Positions 14,901 through 23,175 of a stretch of DNA of 64,000 nt are shown piece by piece (the stretch's first letter is position 1; each line of letters opens with the position of its first letter). Location of the stretch: the NCBI GenBank assembly GCA_024760905.1, contig CM045734.1:35992064-36056063 (forward strand). The letters run 5' to 3'. The position numbers and the translations under genes were made by a program. The stretch is from Plotosus lineatus. Its lineage: Eukaryota > Chordata > Actinopteri > Siluriformes > Plotosidae. The notes under the pieces were generated by a model. The model was not told where the DNA came from. It saw only the letters and a program-made list of their open reading frames with translations, and ran no database searches.

Positions 14901-17249
14901 TCAAGCCCCACTCTCCATGTGTTGTCACTGTCCTCCCCAGTGCAGCTAACTAGCTTTTCAAAGGCTGGTCATGTCTCTCACTGTCTATGGTGTAAGGCCT
15001 GTAATAGAACTATTGCTGACTTTCGACAAGAGTAAGCTATGAAGCCGTCAGTGTGTTTCCACCCTGCGATGGCCTGGAGAGCTGTCCAGGGTGTTCTCTG
15101 CCCTCACCTGGAGTTGGCTAGGATGGGCACCAGCCTCCCTGTGACCCTAATTAGGATTAAGCTGTCACAGAAAATGAATGAATAAACAAACAATACTTTT
15201 TAGGTCCGGGCCAGGAGAGAATGTTAGTGGTTACTGTGGCTTTTTTATTTAGAAGTATGCAATATGGATTCAGATTCAAGATGAAATCACTGTGGACTTA
15301 ATAGTCTTCAAATTTTGGTGCAGAAAAAACCGGTTGAAACCACTTTATCTAGCTAGCTAGCCAGCCAGACAGGTCAAATTTGCACTGATAGGCATTTACC
15401 TGGAGTTTTGATATTTTCTTCTTCTTCTTCTTTTCCTTTCGGCTGTTCCCTTCAGGGGTCGCCACAGCAAATGATCTGCCTCCATCTCTCCCTATCCTCT
15501 GCATCTTCTACTCTTACTCCAACGACCTTCATGTCCGCCTTCACCGCATCCATAAATCTTCTTTCAAAACCTGGAGTTTTGATCATTAATGTTTATTTTG
15601 GGAAGGTTAACTGAGTTTACTTTATGGGCAACTTTGTGTTTTATAATGTTCTATGTCAGCATAGCAGGCTAGAAGAGATATCCCAGTTTTATGAGCACAG
15701 CAGGAATAATCTATAGCGTAGCGTGCGTAGGCCTCCGTCAGTCCCGAAGGACTATGGCTGCGCTCTGGCCAGTATCCCGACTGGTGATACTCCCCAGTGC
15801 ACAGAGCCTGGGTAGGGAGTAATGAGGGACAGGCTGTTACCCAAGCAGCAAGTCCCCCCCTGTCTCGGCACCACCGGAAGGATCCAATGGAAAGGCAAGT
15901 GCCGATACGACTGGGTTCCAGTGCCGCTGCAGGAGAGAAACTACGGTCAATTTAGAACGGCCAATTAACCTACAGTGCACGTCTTTGGATTGCGGGGGAA
16001 ACTGGAGCACCCGGAGGGAACCCGCACAAGCACGGGGAGAACATGCAAACTCCACACAGAAACGGCCAGGCCAGGAATCGAACCCGGGCCTTCTTGCTGT
16101 GAGGCGGACGTGCTAACCACTACGCCACCGTGCCGCCACGGAATAATCTAGTCTCATGAAATTTACCATAATTTTTAAAAAATGAGTGACAGCTGGTAAG
16201 GACTCTTTTAGACTCCATATATACAAATGAACTAGAGTATATTCATCAAACAAATGACTACAGTTAGTTTATAGTCTTTAGTTATTAGCTCTTTTTTTGA
16301 TTGGAAGTCTAGACTTGTGAATCTTCTCAGATTGGAAATGTTCCATTTTGATAAGGAGGATTGTAAAGAAAATATAACAACAAATGAAGAAGATTCTAGG
16401 TTGCGCAGGATCTGTTGGCTCACAAGTGTCCTCTACCATGAGTCAGGGGTACTGTTCGCCTCACTGCATAACTTTTTTACTAGGTATTATGATTAATCTG
16501 CAGCCTAAACATGTTGCAGAAATACATTTTATACATTTATGCATATTATGAAAAGGCAAAGCATATAATCGGAGTGTTTGACACATTATTTGCATTGCGA
16601 AAAGTGTGGTTTGTGAGGGATTCCGCCATCTACTGAGTGACACAACAAAGCGCAGCCTTACAGTGCAGCTCATCCCTGCATGTGAGGGGAACAGATGGAA
16701 ATCATGCTATGGAAAATTATTTTAAGATATGATTTAAATGATAAGAGGGCTTGTAATAAATACCTGCTGACAAATATTATCATTTGTTATATTTTATGAC
16801 AAACTTTTTTTTCTTGTCAAGATTGACAGTTGTTCCTGAATGCATGCCACTTGAATTTACCATTACAGGGATCCCTCACTTTCCACAGTTAATGGGGACA
16901 TAGACCCCCCACGATTGCCGAATTCTGTGACTGATGTATATGTACAATCAGCCCCCTTCTTATGAAATTAATCCGTACCAGAGACTTTTTCGGAACCTGG
17001 AATTTTCGTAAGTAGAGGCGCATTTTACATGTAAAACCAAGGCTCCCAAGACTACCCCATAAACCCCATAAATGCTTATAATAACAATTAAACATAAAAA
17101 AAAATGCATCAGATGTAAATAAAATATAAATACACACACATGCAGACATGTGCGCGCACAAACACTCAAATGCGCACCTCACATGAAAATGTAAGTACAG
17201 GGATCCCTCGCTACTTCGTGGTTCAATTAATGCGGCTTCAGTGCATTGC

Positions 17250-17326
<77 letters not shown>

Positions 17327-18018
17327 GCCGCATTAATTGAACCACGAAGTAGCGAGGGATCCCTGTACTTACATTTTCATGTGTATATATATATATATAT
17401 ATAGGCGGCACGGTGGTGTAGTGGTTAGCACGTCTGCCTCACAGCAAGAAGGCCCGGGTTCGATTCCCGGCCTGGGCGTTTCTGTGTGGTGTTTGCATGT
17501 TCTCCCCGTGCTTGTGCGGGTTTCCTCCGGGTGCTCCGGTTTCCTCCCACAATCCAAAGACGTGCACTGTAGGTTAATTGGCCGTTCTAAATTGACCGTA
17601 GATTCTCTCCTGCAGCGGCACTGGAACCCAGTCGTATCGGCATTTGCCTTTCCATTGGATCCTTCCGATGGCGCCGAGACAGGGGGGGCTTGCTGCTTGG
17701 GTAACAGCCTGTCCCTCATTACTCCCTACCCAGGCTCTGTGCACTGGGGGGGGGGGGGGGTATCACCAGCCGGGATACCAGCCAGAGCGCAGCCATAGTC
17801 CTTTGGGACTGACGGAGGCCTACCATATATATATATATATATATATTTATCGAATTAAAGAATAAGGAAATTAAGGAAGAATAGGTGGAAAAGTTAAGGA
17901 AAATGTCACAAAAACAAGGCCAATTATGCAAAAAAAAAAACCCCAAAAAACCCCTAAACCAACACAAAACAAAAAAACAACCCAAAATCTCCCATCAAAA
18001 CTGGATACATTGTTGCAG

Positions 18019-18057
<39 letters not shown>

Positions 18058-19401
18058 CGTCTGCACAGCCACGCCCCCCTCTGTTGGAGCCTAGTATTAA
18101 GTTTACCTCAGGATAATGTTTAATCATATTTTATACTTATATTTATTATCTATCTTTCTGTAAATTTTATTCCATTTCTATTTCTACTTCTTCAATTTTA
18201 TTTCACTTTCACTTTTGACCTTGAACAGCTTTGTTGGTATCTCTCCAATGTTTGGAAAAAGGAATGTTGGTAAGTTGGAGATCGTCCGTATACGTCAGTC
18301 GGGGGCGGAGGGGTGATCCTGCTTCGCGGATTTTGATGCTCGCGTGGAGATCTGGGTCCCAATTAACCACGGAAAGTACGGGATCCCTGTAATTCTTTTG
18401 GGGGGTTTTGAGTTGGTTTTTTGCTTTTTGTTTGTTGGGTTTTTTTTTGTTTGTTTTTTTTTTTTTTTGCATAATAGAATATGTTTTGTGGCATTTTCCT
18501 TAACTTTCCCCCTATTTTTCCTTAATTTTCCTTATTTTTATTAAGAGTCCATCATGTACAATTAGCCGTAGTGAGTAACTTTGCTGTCCGGTGTGCATCT
18601 TTACTCTGGAAGACTTAAGCTAAGAGTAACTATGCATGGTACATAACCTGTGTAAAGCAAATCAGAAACTTTTAACTTGGAAAGTTTAGTACAGTGCACA
18701 CACACTAAACATATCAAAGTGAAATATTCAAAAATAGGCATTTTTTAAATCAATTTTGTGTAATCTATTTTTCAGATAAAGTTAAGTTATTTAATTAAGT
18801 TAAGTTAAGAATTGCGTTCAGATAATTATCTGACATGTTGAGTATCAATTTATCAAGTAAAATCATTATTGCAGTTAATTTTTTTGCAGTATAGACTCTG
18901 TCCTGTGGTCTGTTTTCCTTCATTATTTTTCAGCTGCTTAATTCTAATGGCGTCAGCAAGGCTGGAGCGTTTCTCAGCCGTCTCTGGGTTAATGCGGGGT
19001 ACCAATTACACAACTACTAGGTGTGAGTATGACTGGATGTGTGGCCATGCTTACATTTTAAATGGGGTTTAAATAACCACCTTTATGTTACTCTTAGCCT
19101 GCATGTGCTTTGAGCTTACCTGCATCTGCCATGATTTAAAATATGGACAAAATTGACTATAAACATTATTGTACTTTTTTTGCTTATGTTTTTCCATTTC
19201 CATATGAAACGCATGTTCAAGTTACTGTATTGGGAAAATTATGAACGAAGCCCATATAAATTTGAGCATAGCATTACTCTTTGAGGGTCAGATGTAGGCA
19301 CTGAAGGCCACAGTGTGGGGTCATTGTAAAATTAACTGTCACAACACACATTCATATTTAGTTTCTTGACCTTGAGAAGGAGACCCTTCTTAATGATGCA
19401 C

Positions 19402-19457
<56 letters not shown>

Positions 19458-22163
19458 CACAGATTGGTGGTGGACATAATGTACCACATGTAGTTGCTAG
19501 AGTTCCTGAAGCAGTCATCAACGAATCTAGGGAACTTCGGCTACAATCATTTAATGAGTACCGCAAACGGTTTAACTTGCCACCATACAAAACGTTCTAC
19601 GAATTTGCAGGTATTTGCATACACCCATGTGCTGATAATATAATTTCTTGTTAGTAATTAGAACAGAAGAGTTGGTTCGCTACTGACCAACTTCTTGCCA
19701 ATAAATTGCTTCTCTGTCTGTCTTACTTTCAGCTTTTTCCCCCTTTTTTTTTTACTCGGGAGTCGCCACAGCGAATCATCTGATTCGCATGTTTGATTTG
19801 GCAGAGGTTTTTACGTCGGATGCCCTTCCTGTCACAACCCTTTTTAGCAAGGGACAGAAACACGCTGACGACTTTGCAGCTACTCTTTACGAAAGTCAGA
19901 AATGGTTCTTTTATATGCCTCTCACCATAGACAGTGAGAGACATGGCCCGCCTTTGATAACCCAGTTTGCTGCACTGGGGGCAATAAATTGCTTCTCTGT
20001 AATTATTAAATGGCTTGAGTATCATTTTTACTGTTTTATGGGAAAAAATTACATCAATACAATATTCTGTTTACCAGAGATTTATAAAATTACCATTAAA
20101 AAACTTTAGTAATGAAATTTGTTATATGGTATTATTATTTATTATATGAGTACCACAATAAGGGTGATCTGATCGGCTGTTGAGCGATTCATAATTTTAC
20201 AGTATGGCCCGCTCAATCCTCCCAATGCAGTTAGCATTCTGACAGTGAATTCCACTATCCTGAAGAGTTTCATCATCATTCCTTCATTTTCTGAACCAGG
20301 TAATCCCAATTATAGCCACAGGGAGGCTGGCACCTATCTCAGCCGACTCTAGGCAAGGGCGGGGTACACCCTGGACAACTCACCAGACCATCACAGGGCC
20401 AACACTCACACATCCATTCATACTCACATCTAGGGTCGATTTGGAACAGCCAATTAACCTACTGTGCATGTTTTTTGATTGTGGGAGGAAACCGGAGTAC
20501 CCGGAGGAAAACCACGCAAGGAGAACATGCAAAGTCCGAACACACACGCCAGAGCTGGGAATCAAACCCAGGACCTTCTTGCTGTGAGGTGGACGTGCTA
20601 ACCACTATGCCACCATGCTGCCGAGTTTTAATAAGGAGAAAGCAATTCTGTTAGCATTACAAACGACAAAAAGAGTAACAGCCAGGAAAAATTACGAATG
20701 TTTATTTCAGCCCAAAAGAGTAAAAGCACCATTAAAAAAATCTCCAAACATGAAACACATTTTACTGACACCTATTATATTAGCATTCACAACATTCTGG
20801 ACATACTGGCTCAAGAACACAAACATTTTATTTGTTTTAGCATATACAGGGATTCCTTGCAACTTTATGCTAAATTTCATGCGGTTTCAGTGCATCGATT
20901 TTTTTATTTTTTTATTTTATTTTTTTTTAATATTCATTGAATTAAGAAAAAAGGAAATTAAGGAAGAATAGTGGAAAAAGTTAAGGAAAATGCCTCAAAA
21001 CAAGGCCAATTATGTGAAAAAAACCCTAAAACCAACAAAAAAAAAAATCCAAAACCTTCCCCACCAAAACTACTTACATTTTTATATGAGGTGCACATCT
21101 GAGTGTGTGTTCGCGCATCTGTGTGCGCATGCGCACGTCTGTATATTTATATTTTATTTACAACTTGTGCATTATTTTTGAATGTTTTAATTTTTATTAT
21201 AAGCATTTATAGCCTTGAATATGTTCAGTTCATCTTCTGTAACCGCTTCATCCTAATTAGGGTCGCGGGGAGCCTGGTGCCCATCCCAGCCAACTCAGGG
21301 CGAGGGCAGAGTACACCCTGGACAGCTCACCAGGCCATCGCAGGGCGGAAACACACTGACGGCTTTGCAGCCTACTCTTGTCGAAAGTCAGCAATGGTCC
21401 TTTTACATGCCTCACACCATAGACAGTGAGAGACATGGCCGGCCTTTGATAACCCAGTTAGCTGCACTGGGGGGACAGTGACAACCCTGTGGAGAGTGGG
21501 ACTCGAACCCCCAACCTTTGCATCAGCGATCCGGCGCCTTATACCACTAGACCACCACTGCCCCTATGCCTTGAATATGTATTTATTGATATTACATACA
21601 CACTTTCATGTACATATAAGTCAGTCAGGGGGGATTGATTCTACTTCGCTAAAATCGGCAGTCGTGGGGGATCTCGGGCCAAATTAAGCGCGGAAAGTGA
21701 GGGATTCCTGTATTTCAAATGATTCCTATTTTGAATTTGACAAATTAAAAATTTTCTATCCTACCTTTCTTATATTTGTGTTTGCAAGTCAATTTACCTT
21801 TGTTTTTTAGGTAATAAGGAGATTGCACGTGAGCTGGAAGAGCTCTATGGAGACATTGATGCTTTGGAGTTTTATACAGGTTTGCTGCTAGAGAAGACAC
21901 GGCCTACTTCCATATTTGGACAGAGCATTATTGAGATGGGGGCACCATTCTCTCTCAAAGGTCTTATGGGAAACCCCATATGTTCACCTGACTACTGGAA
22001 GCCTAGCACTTTTGGTGGTCAGACTGGTTTTGACATTGTCAACACTGCGACACTGCAAAGACTTGTTTGTCTTAATACCAAGTGGTGTCCTCATGTGTCC
22101 TTCCATGTTCCACCACCAGGTTTTAAAGAGAAAACAAAATGGAATTCTCATGGTGAATTGTAA
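1..22163 (+). CDS. ptgs1: prostaglandin G/H synthase 1 (cyclooxygenase-1), 3' part, 8 exons
   Basis: Bifunctional heme enzyme of the ER lumen and nuclear envelope that turns arachidonate into PGG2 (cyclooxygenase) and then PGH2 (peroxidase). Coding segments are 1-94, 4036-4179, 4355-4536, 4643-4726, 6633-6879, 8482-8768, 19463-19610 and 21811-22163. All introns are GT-AG and the phases join without a stop. The internal exon lengths (144, 182, 84, 247, 287, 148) are those of vertebrate PTGS genes. Visible residues by family numbering: Arg120 in LTVRSNLI, Gln203 and His207 in AQHFTHQFF, Tyr385 and His388 in LYHWHP, Tyr355 in LSGYNL, Ser530 in GAPFSLKG, and the N-glycosylation sites SNIT and FNTS. 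COX-1 is favoured over COX-2 by wording such as GHIYGDNL and [13 protein letters not shown], by Ile at 523, and by absence of the COX-2 C-terminal insert. The protein ends in HGEL, a KDEL-type ER-retention signal. The 5' exons lie outside the window. Confidence 0.96.
476..720 (+). repeat. SINE-A copy, 5' truncated
   Basis: Starts inside the family body (CAGCTAACTGGGTTATCAA) and ends in the family tail (GATTAGGCGG, then AATGAATGAA). It lacks the tRNA-like head. A second partial copy of the same body follows at about 720-850. SINE-A is the label used here for the commonest SINE in the window. Confidence 0.8.
1066..1321 (-). repeat. tRNA-derived SINE (SINE-D)
   Basis: Read on the minus strand, a tRNA-like head with box A (TAGCTCAGTTGGTAGAGC) and box B (GAGTTCGAATC) is followed by an unrelated body. 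The body ends in TTTGACAATAAAGAG and a poly(A) tract (the T run at 1066-1077). The anticodon stem does not pair well, so this is not a working tRNA gene. Confidence 0.75.
4036..4179 (+). CDS. ptgs1: ptgs1 exon, 144 nt (Arg120 region, start of catalytic domain)
   Basis: Acceptor CGCAG, then an exon that completes the Val codon and Arg120, followed by [11 protein letters not shown]. It includes the SNIT glycosylation sequon (family Asn144). Donor is AAAG|GTAGGG. The length of 144 nt equals the family exon. Confidence 0.95.
4355..4536 (+). CDS. ptgs1: ptgs1 exon, 182 nt (distal heme histidine)
   Basis: Acceptor TCATCAG and donor GGG|GTGAGT. Encodes DPQGSNLMF and AQHFTHQFF, which hold Gln203 and the distal heme ligand His207 of the peroxidase site. 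The length of 182 nt equals the family exon. Confidence 0.96.
4643..4726 (+). CDS. ptgs1: ptgs1 exon, 84 nt
   Basis: Acceptor AATAG and donor CAG|GTGCCA. Encodes the [11 protein letters not shown] segment through KDGKMKYQ. The GHIYGDNL wording is closer to COX-1 than to COX-2 (NHIYGETL). Confidence 0.95.
5262..5520 (-). repeat. SINE-B copy (GGCGGCACGG family)
   Basis: Reverse-strand, diverged copy. The 3' end is marked by CATTCATTCATTTTCT. The body carries the TTTCCTCCCACAGTCC-type segment and the worn tRNA head lies near 5500-5520. Confidence 0.65.
5623..6150. repeat. tandemly repeated block with CT-rich and CpG-rich parts
   Basis: Recurring segments include AACTCAACTTTAATTTGATT (5624 and 6033), CCCACATTTATTAAACATTT (5679 and 6090) and GAATTCAAAGCGCATTCCCT (5861 and 6005). 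(CT)n tracts lie between them. These are two to three partial tandem copies inside a ptgs1 intron. I see no coding potential. Confidence 0.7.
6633..6879 (+). CDS. ptgs1: ptgs1 exon, 247 nt
   Basis: Acceptor TTTACAG and donor ATAG|GTAATG. Encodes [26 protein letters not shown] and [12 protein letters not shown], all core peroxidase-fold motifs. A GT microsatellite begins about 17 nt after the donor. Confidence 0.96.
6895..6930. repeat. (GT)n microsatellite beside a ptgs1 donor
   Basis: An interrupted GT tract begins about 15-20 nt after the exon donor at 6880. Confidence 0.9.
7205..7345 (-). repeat. SINE-A fragment
   Basis: Reverse-strand 3' half of the SINE-A family (CTTAATCCCAAATAAAGCCG, GGCTGGCGCTCATC), followed by an AGAG run. 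Confidence 0.65.
7723..7990 (+). mobile_element. hAT-like terminal fragment
   Basis: Begins with CAGTGGTCCCCAACCCCCGG and continues GGCCGCGGACTGGTACCGG, the terminal wording of a widespread vertebrate hAT non-autonomous family. The far end is uncertain. No transposase coding is visible. Confidence 0.55.
8482..8768 (+). CDS. ptgs1: ptgs1 exon, 287 nt (catalytic Tyr385)
   Basis: Acceptor TTTTCAG and donor CAG|GTGACA. Encodes [12 protein letters not shown] (Tyr355), [12 protein letters not shown] (Tyr385 and proximal heme ligand His388) and the FNTS sequon (family Asn410). A complete tRNA-derived SINE in reverse orientation starts about 46 nt after the donor. Confidence 0.96.
8815..9159 (-). 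repeat. SINE-A, complete copy
   Basis: Reverse-strand copy with the tRNA-like head (box B as GGTTCGATTCCC) at the right end near 9095-9159. The tail (ATTAGGATTAAGCGGTTACA) is at the left end. It lies in the ptgs1 intron just after the Tyr385 exon. Confidence 0.85.
9270..9490 (+). pseudogene. Tc1-like transposase N-terminal fragment
   Basis: Conceptual translation gives [16 protein letters not shown], a stop, then [15 protein letters not shown]. This matches the first helix-turn-helix of Tc1-type transposases. It is broken by a stop and has no DDE part, and most of it falls inside the 854-bp duplicated unit. Confidence 0.65.
9323..11030. repeat. 854-bp tandem duplication (two units)
   Basis: Unit 1 is 9323-10176 and unit 2 is 10177-11030, a constant offset of 854 bp. 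I found no mismatch when comparing the two by eye. A 2-bp TG is shared at the junction. It lies inside the large ptgs1 intron. Confidence 0.93.
11173..12219 (+). mobile_element. pogo/Tigger-like DNA transposon, internally deleted
   Basis: The terminal inverted repeats start TACTGTATTTTCCAGACTAT at the left and, reverse-complemented, TACAGTATTTTATGGACTAT at the right, on a TA target. Near 11370-11640, broken frames give [20 protein letters not shown] and later [18 protein letters not shown], the CENP-B-type helix-turn-helix DNA-binding region of pogo transposases. The CENP-B-like part recurs at 11800-11960. The DDE domain is missing. Confidence 0.75.
12531..12866 (+). repeat. SINE-A, near-complete copy
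   Basis: Starts GGGGCAGTGGTGGCC and ends CAGAAAATGAACGATGG. Head, central body (TTATCAAGGGCCAGCCATGT) and tail are all present. Confidence 0.85.
13651..14828 (+). mobile_element. Tc1-like DNA transposon, degenerate
   Basis: The left end reads TATATTGCCAAAAGTATTCA. The right end (GAGTAAATACTTTG) is worn. Frames near 14500-14760 give [20 protein letters not shown], the last catalytic Asp/Glu region of Tc1/mariner transposases. Frameshifts and stops run through the rest, so it is not autonomous. Confidence 0.85.
14864..15190 (+). repeat. SINE-A, complete copy
   Basis: The head GGGGCAGTGGTGGCCTGG is followed by the body and the tail ATTAGGATTAAGCTG, then AATGAATGAAT. It sits directly after the worn right end of the Tc1-like element. 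Confidence 0.85.
15415..15565 (-). mobile_element. RTE LINE 3' end fragment
   Basis: Reverse-strand copy of the last part of the RTE family, ending at the tail (GGGGTCGCCACAGC, then CTTTCGG with CTTCTTCTT read on +). It encodes fragments of the C-terminal segment around the [12 protein letters not shown] wording. Confidence 0.85.
15728..16140 (-). repeat. SINE-B (GGCGGCACGG family), complete copy
   Basis: Reverse-strand copy. The tRNA-like head is at 16075-16140 (GGTTCGATTCCTGGCC when reversed). The body has TTTGCATGTTCTCCCCGTG. The long 3' part ends GTCGGGATACTGGCCAGAG and GGAGGCCTACGC. Confidence 0.85.
17182..17381. repeat. 59-bp perfect inverted repeat around an A/TA tract
   Basis: Left arm 17182-17240 (starts CATGAAAATGTAAGTACAGG) and right arm 17323-17381 are exact reverse complements. 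The spacer is a run of A followed by (TA)n. Each arm contains a MITE-X terminus. Confidence 0.92.
17404..17822 (+). repeat. SINE-B, complete copy inside MITE-X
   Basis: Starts GGCGGCACGGTGGTGTAGTG, with box B GGTTCGATTCCC, and ends GACGGAGGCCTAC. Flanked by (TA)n on both sides. Confidence 0.88.
18018..18060. repeat. (GT)n(GC)n microsatellite
   Basis: A pure GT run passes into a short GC run within MITE-X. Confidence 0.9.
19407..19452. repeat. (TG)23 immediately upstream of a ptgs1 acceptor
   Basis: Twenty-three TG units, then TTTTCCACAG, then exon 19463-19610. The polypyrimidine tract of this acceptor is essentially replaced by the repeat. Confidence 0.95.
19463..19610 (+). CDS. ptgs1: ptgs1 exon, 148 nt
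   Basis: The acceptor TTTTCCACAG follows directly after 23 TG units. Donor is GCAG|GTATTT. Encodes IGGGHN onwards through SFNEYRKRF. Its length is not a multiple of three, so skipping it would shift the frame before Ser530. Confidence 0.94.
19735..19980 (-). repeat. SINE with RTE-derived ends (SINE-R)
   Basis: Reverse copy. On the minus strand it has the SINE-A body and then wording shared with the RTE LINE 5' end (TTGTGACAGGAAGGGCATCC). It finishes with the RTE 3' end (GCTGTGGCGACTCC, A-rich tail). Confidence 0.75.
20275..20624 (-). repeat. SINE-B/SINE-A mosaic copy
   Basis: Reverse-strand. The GGCGGCACGG-type head is at 20585-20624 and the SINE-B front body follows. The tail is of SINE-A type (GGCTGGCACCTATCTCAGCC near 20325). 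The two families therefore appear to share or exchange 3' parts. Confidence 0.75.
20846..21714 (+). mobile_element. MITE-X copy interrupted by SINE-A
   Basis: Left end TACAGGGATTCCTTGC, right end GTGAGGGATTCCTGTA. A complete reverse-strand SINE-A is inserted at about 21225-21566. No coding is visible. Confidence 0.75.
21225..21566 (-). repeat. SINE-A, complete copy inside MITE-X
   Basis: The tail TTCTGTAACCGCTTCATCC is at the left. The tRNA-like head (GGGGTTCGAGTCCCAC when reversed) and GGGGCAGTGGTGGTC are at the right. The interrupted host wording resumes with CCTTGAATATGTATTTATTG. Confidence 0.88.
21811..22163 (+). CDS. ptgs1: ptgs1 last coding exon (Ser530, C-terminal HGEL)
   Basis: Acceptor TTTTTTAG. 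Encodes [12 protein letters not shown], the pocket residues Arg513 (codon 21900-21902) and Ile523 (21930-21932), and the aspirin-acetylated Ser530 (21951-21953). WKPSTFGG and HGEL-stop follow. There are 16 residues after VSFHVP, as in COX-1. The longer COX-2 tail insert is absent. I saw no AATAAA in the first kilobase downstream. Confidence 0.96.
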
Positions 22164-22366
22164 CCAAAGTAAAGATATGATGCTTAGGATACTGCACCAA
22201 CTATTTGTGTACACAATCATCTGACTTAATACATTAGCGATTAATTATGACTACTGTATTGATATCTTCTATAATTGGTGTACTGAGCTGAATGTTATGT
22301 TATGAATTATACATAGATATGTCTATAATCAAAGCAAACTTGGGGTTTAATGCTCATATGCGCTTA

Positions 22367-22367
22367 A

Positions 22368-22458
<91 letters not shown>
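22367..22458. repeat. (A)n(TA)n microsatellite in the ptgs1 3' flank
   Basis: An A run of about 19 passes into about 36 TA units, roughly 200 nt after the ptgs1 stop. Confidence 0.95.
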
Positions 22459-22461
<3 letters not shown>

Positions 22462-22984
22462 GCTACTGCTTTTAAAGCTATACATATTCTCCACTTGACA
22501 GAAGTCCATAGCTCATATTTGATGAATAGAATTATGTGATCTGCATAAAGTAAAGCCAGGATTTTTGTGAACACAATTCACATGGATTATACCCCTGACT
22601 TAAGTGTTAGTTCAGCTGCTCACCAAACTATCATTTTTTGTAACCCTTTATTGCGGCGTTAAATGAAAAACCAGTTTACATTACATGGAGTTGTGAGCAA
22701 GCCTGATAAATAACTAATTAGTATTTTTGTCCTGATTATGCCTTAGTACAAACCGAAATGTGTGCTCTGAACTTGCTTGTGTTTCTGAAAAGCCCAAAAA
22801 ATTGAGCAGAGCAGGCAACATGAAAGCATTTTACATAGAGCACGAATGCTGTTTGGTAGGTTATATTTATTTTATTTGTGGTTGGAAACTAATAGATTCC
22901 TTTTGAAGCAATTCATAGTTATGTGGTCCATTTACCTTGGAAGTTGGGTGTACAAACTGCATCATATCTATGGTGACCATGTCT

Positions 22985-23175
22985 TCTTCTTGTTTTCTTT
23001 TCGGCTGTTCCCTTCAGGGTTCGCCACAGCGAATCATCTGCCTCCATCTCACCCTATCCTCTGCATCTTCTTCTCTTACACCAACTACCTTTATATCGTC
23101 CTTCACCACATCCATAAATTTTCTCTTTGGTCTTCCTCTAGGCCTTCTGCCTGGTAGTTCCAACCTCAGCATCCA
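22985..23175 (-). mobile_element. RTE LINE 3' fragment
   Basis: Reverse-strand copy of the RTE C-terminal coding end plus 3' tail (TTCGCCACAGCGAATCATCT, with CTTTTCGG at the left edge). Confidence 0.85.

Larger units (their letters stand above)
16866..18545. mobile_element. cluster of MITE-X copies with nested SINE-B
   Basis: MITE-X (my label) has TACAGGGATCCCTCG at one end and GAGGGATCCCTGTA at the other. One reverse piece spans 16866-17190. A forward copy starts at 17194, is split by an inverted repeat with A and TA runs and by a SINE-B (17404-17822), and ends near 18391 with CGGGATCCCTGTAA. A reverse internal piece follows to about 18545. No transposase is visible. Confidence 0.7.

Noticed and set aside
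1..22163. Assignment as COX-2 (ptgs2) because of Arg513
   Set aside because: Overall wording, Ile523 and the lack of the COX-2 C-terminal insert all fit COX-1 better.
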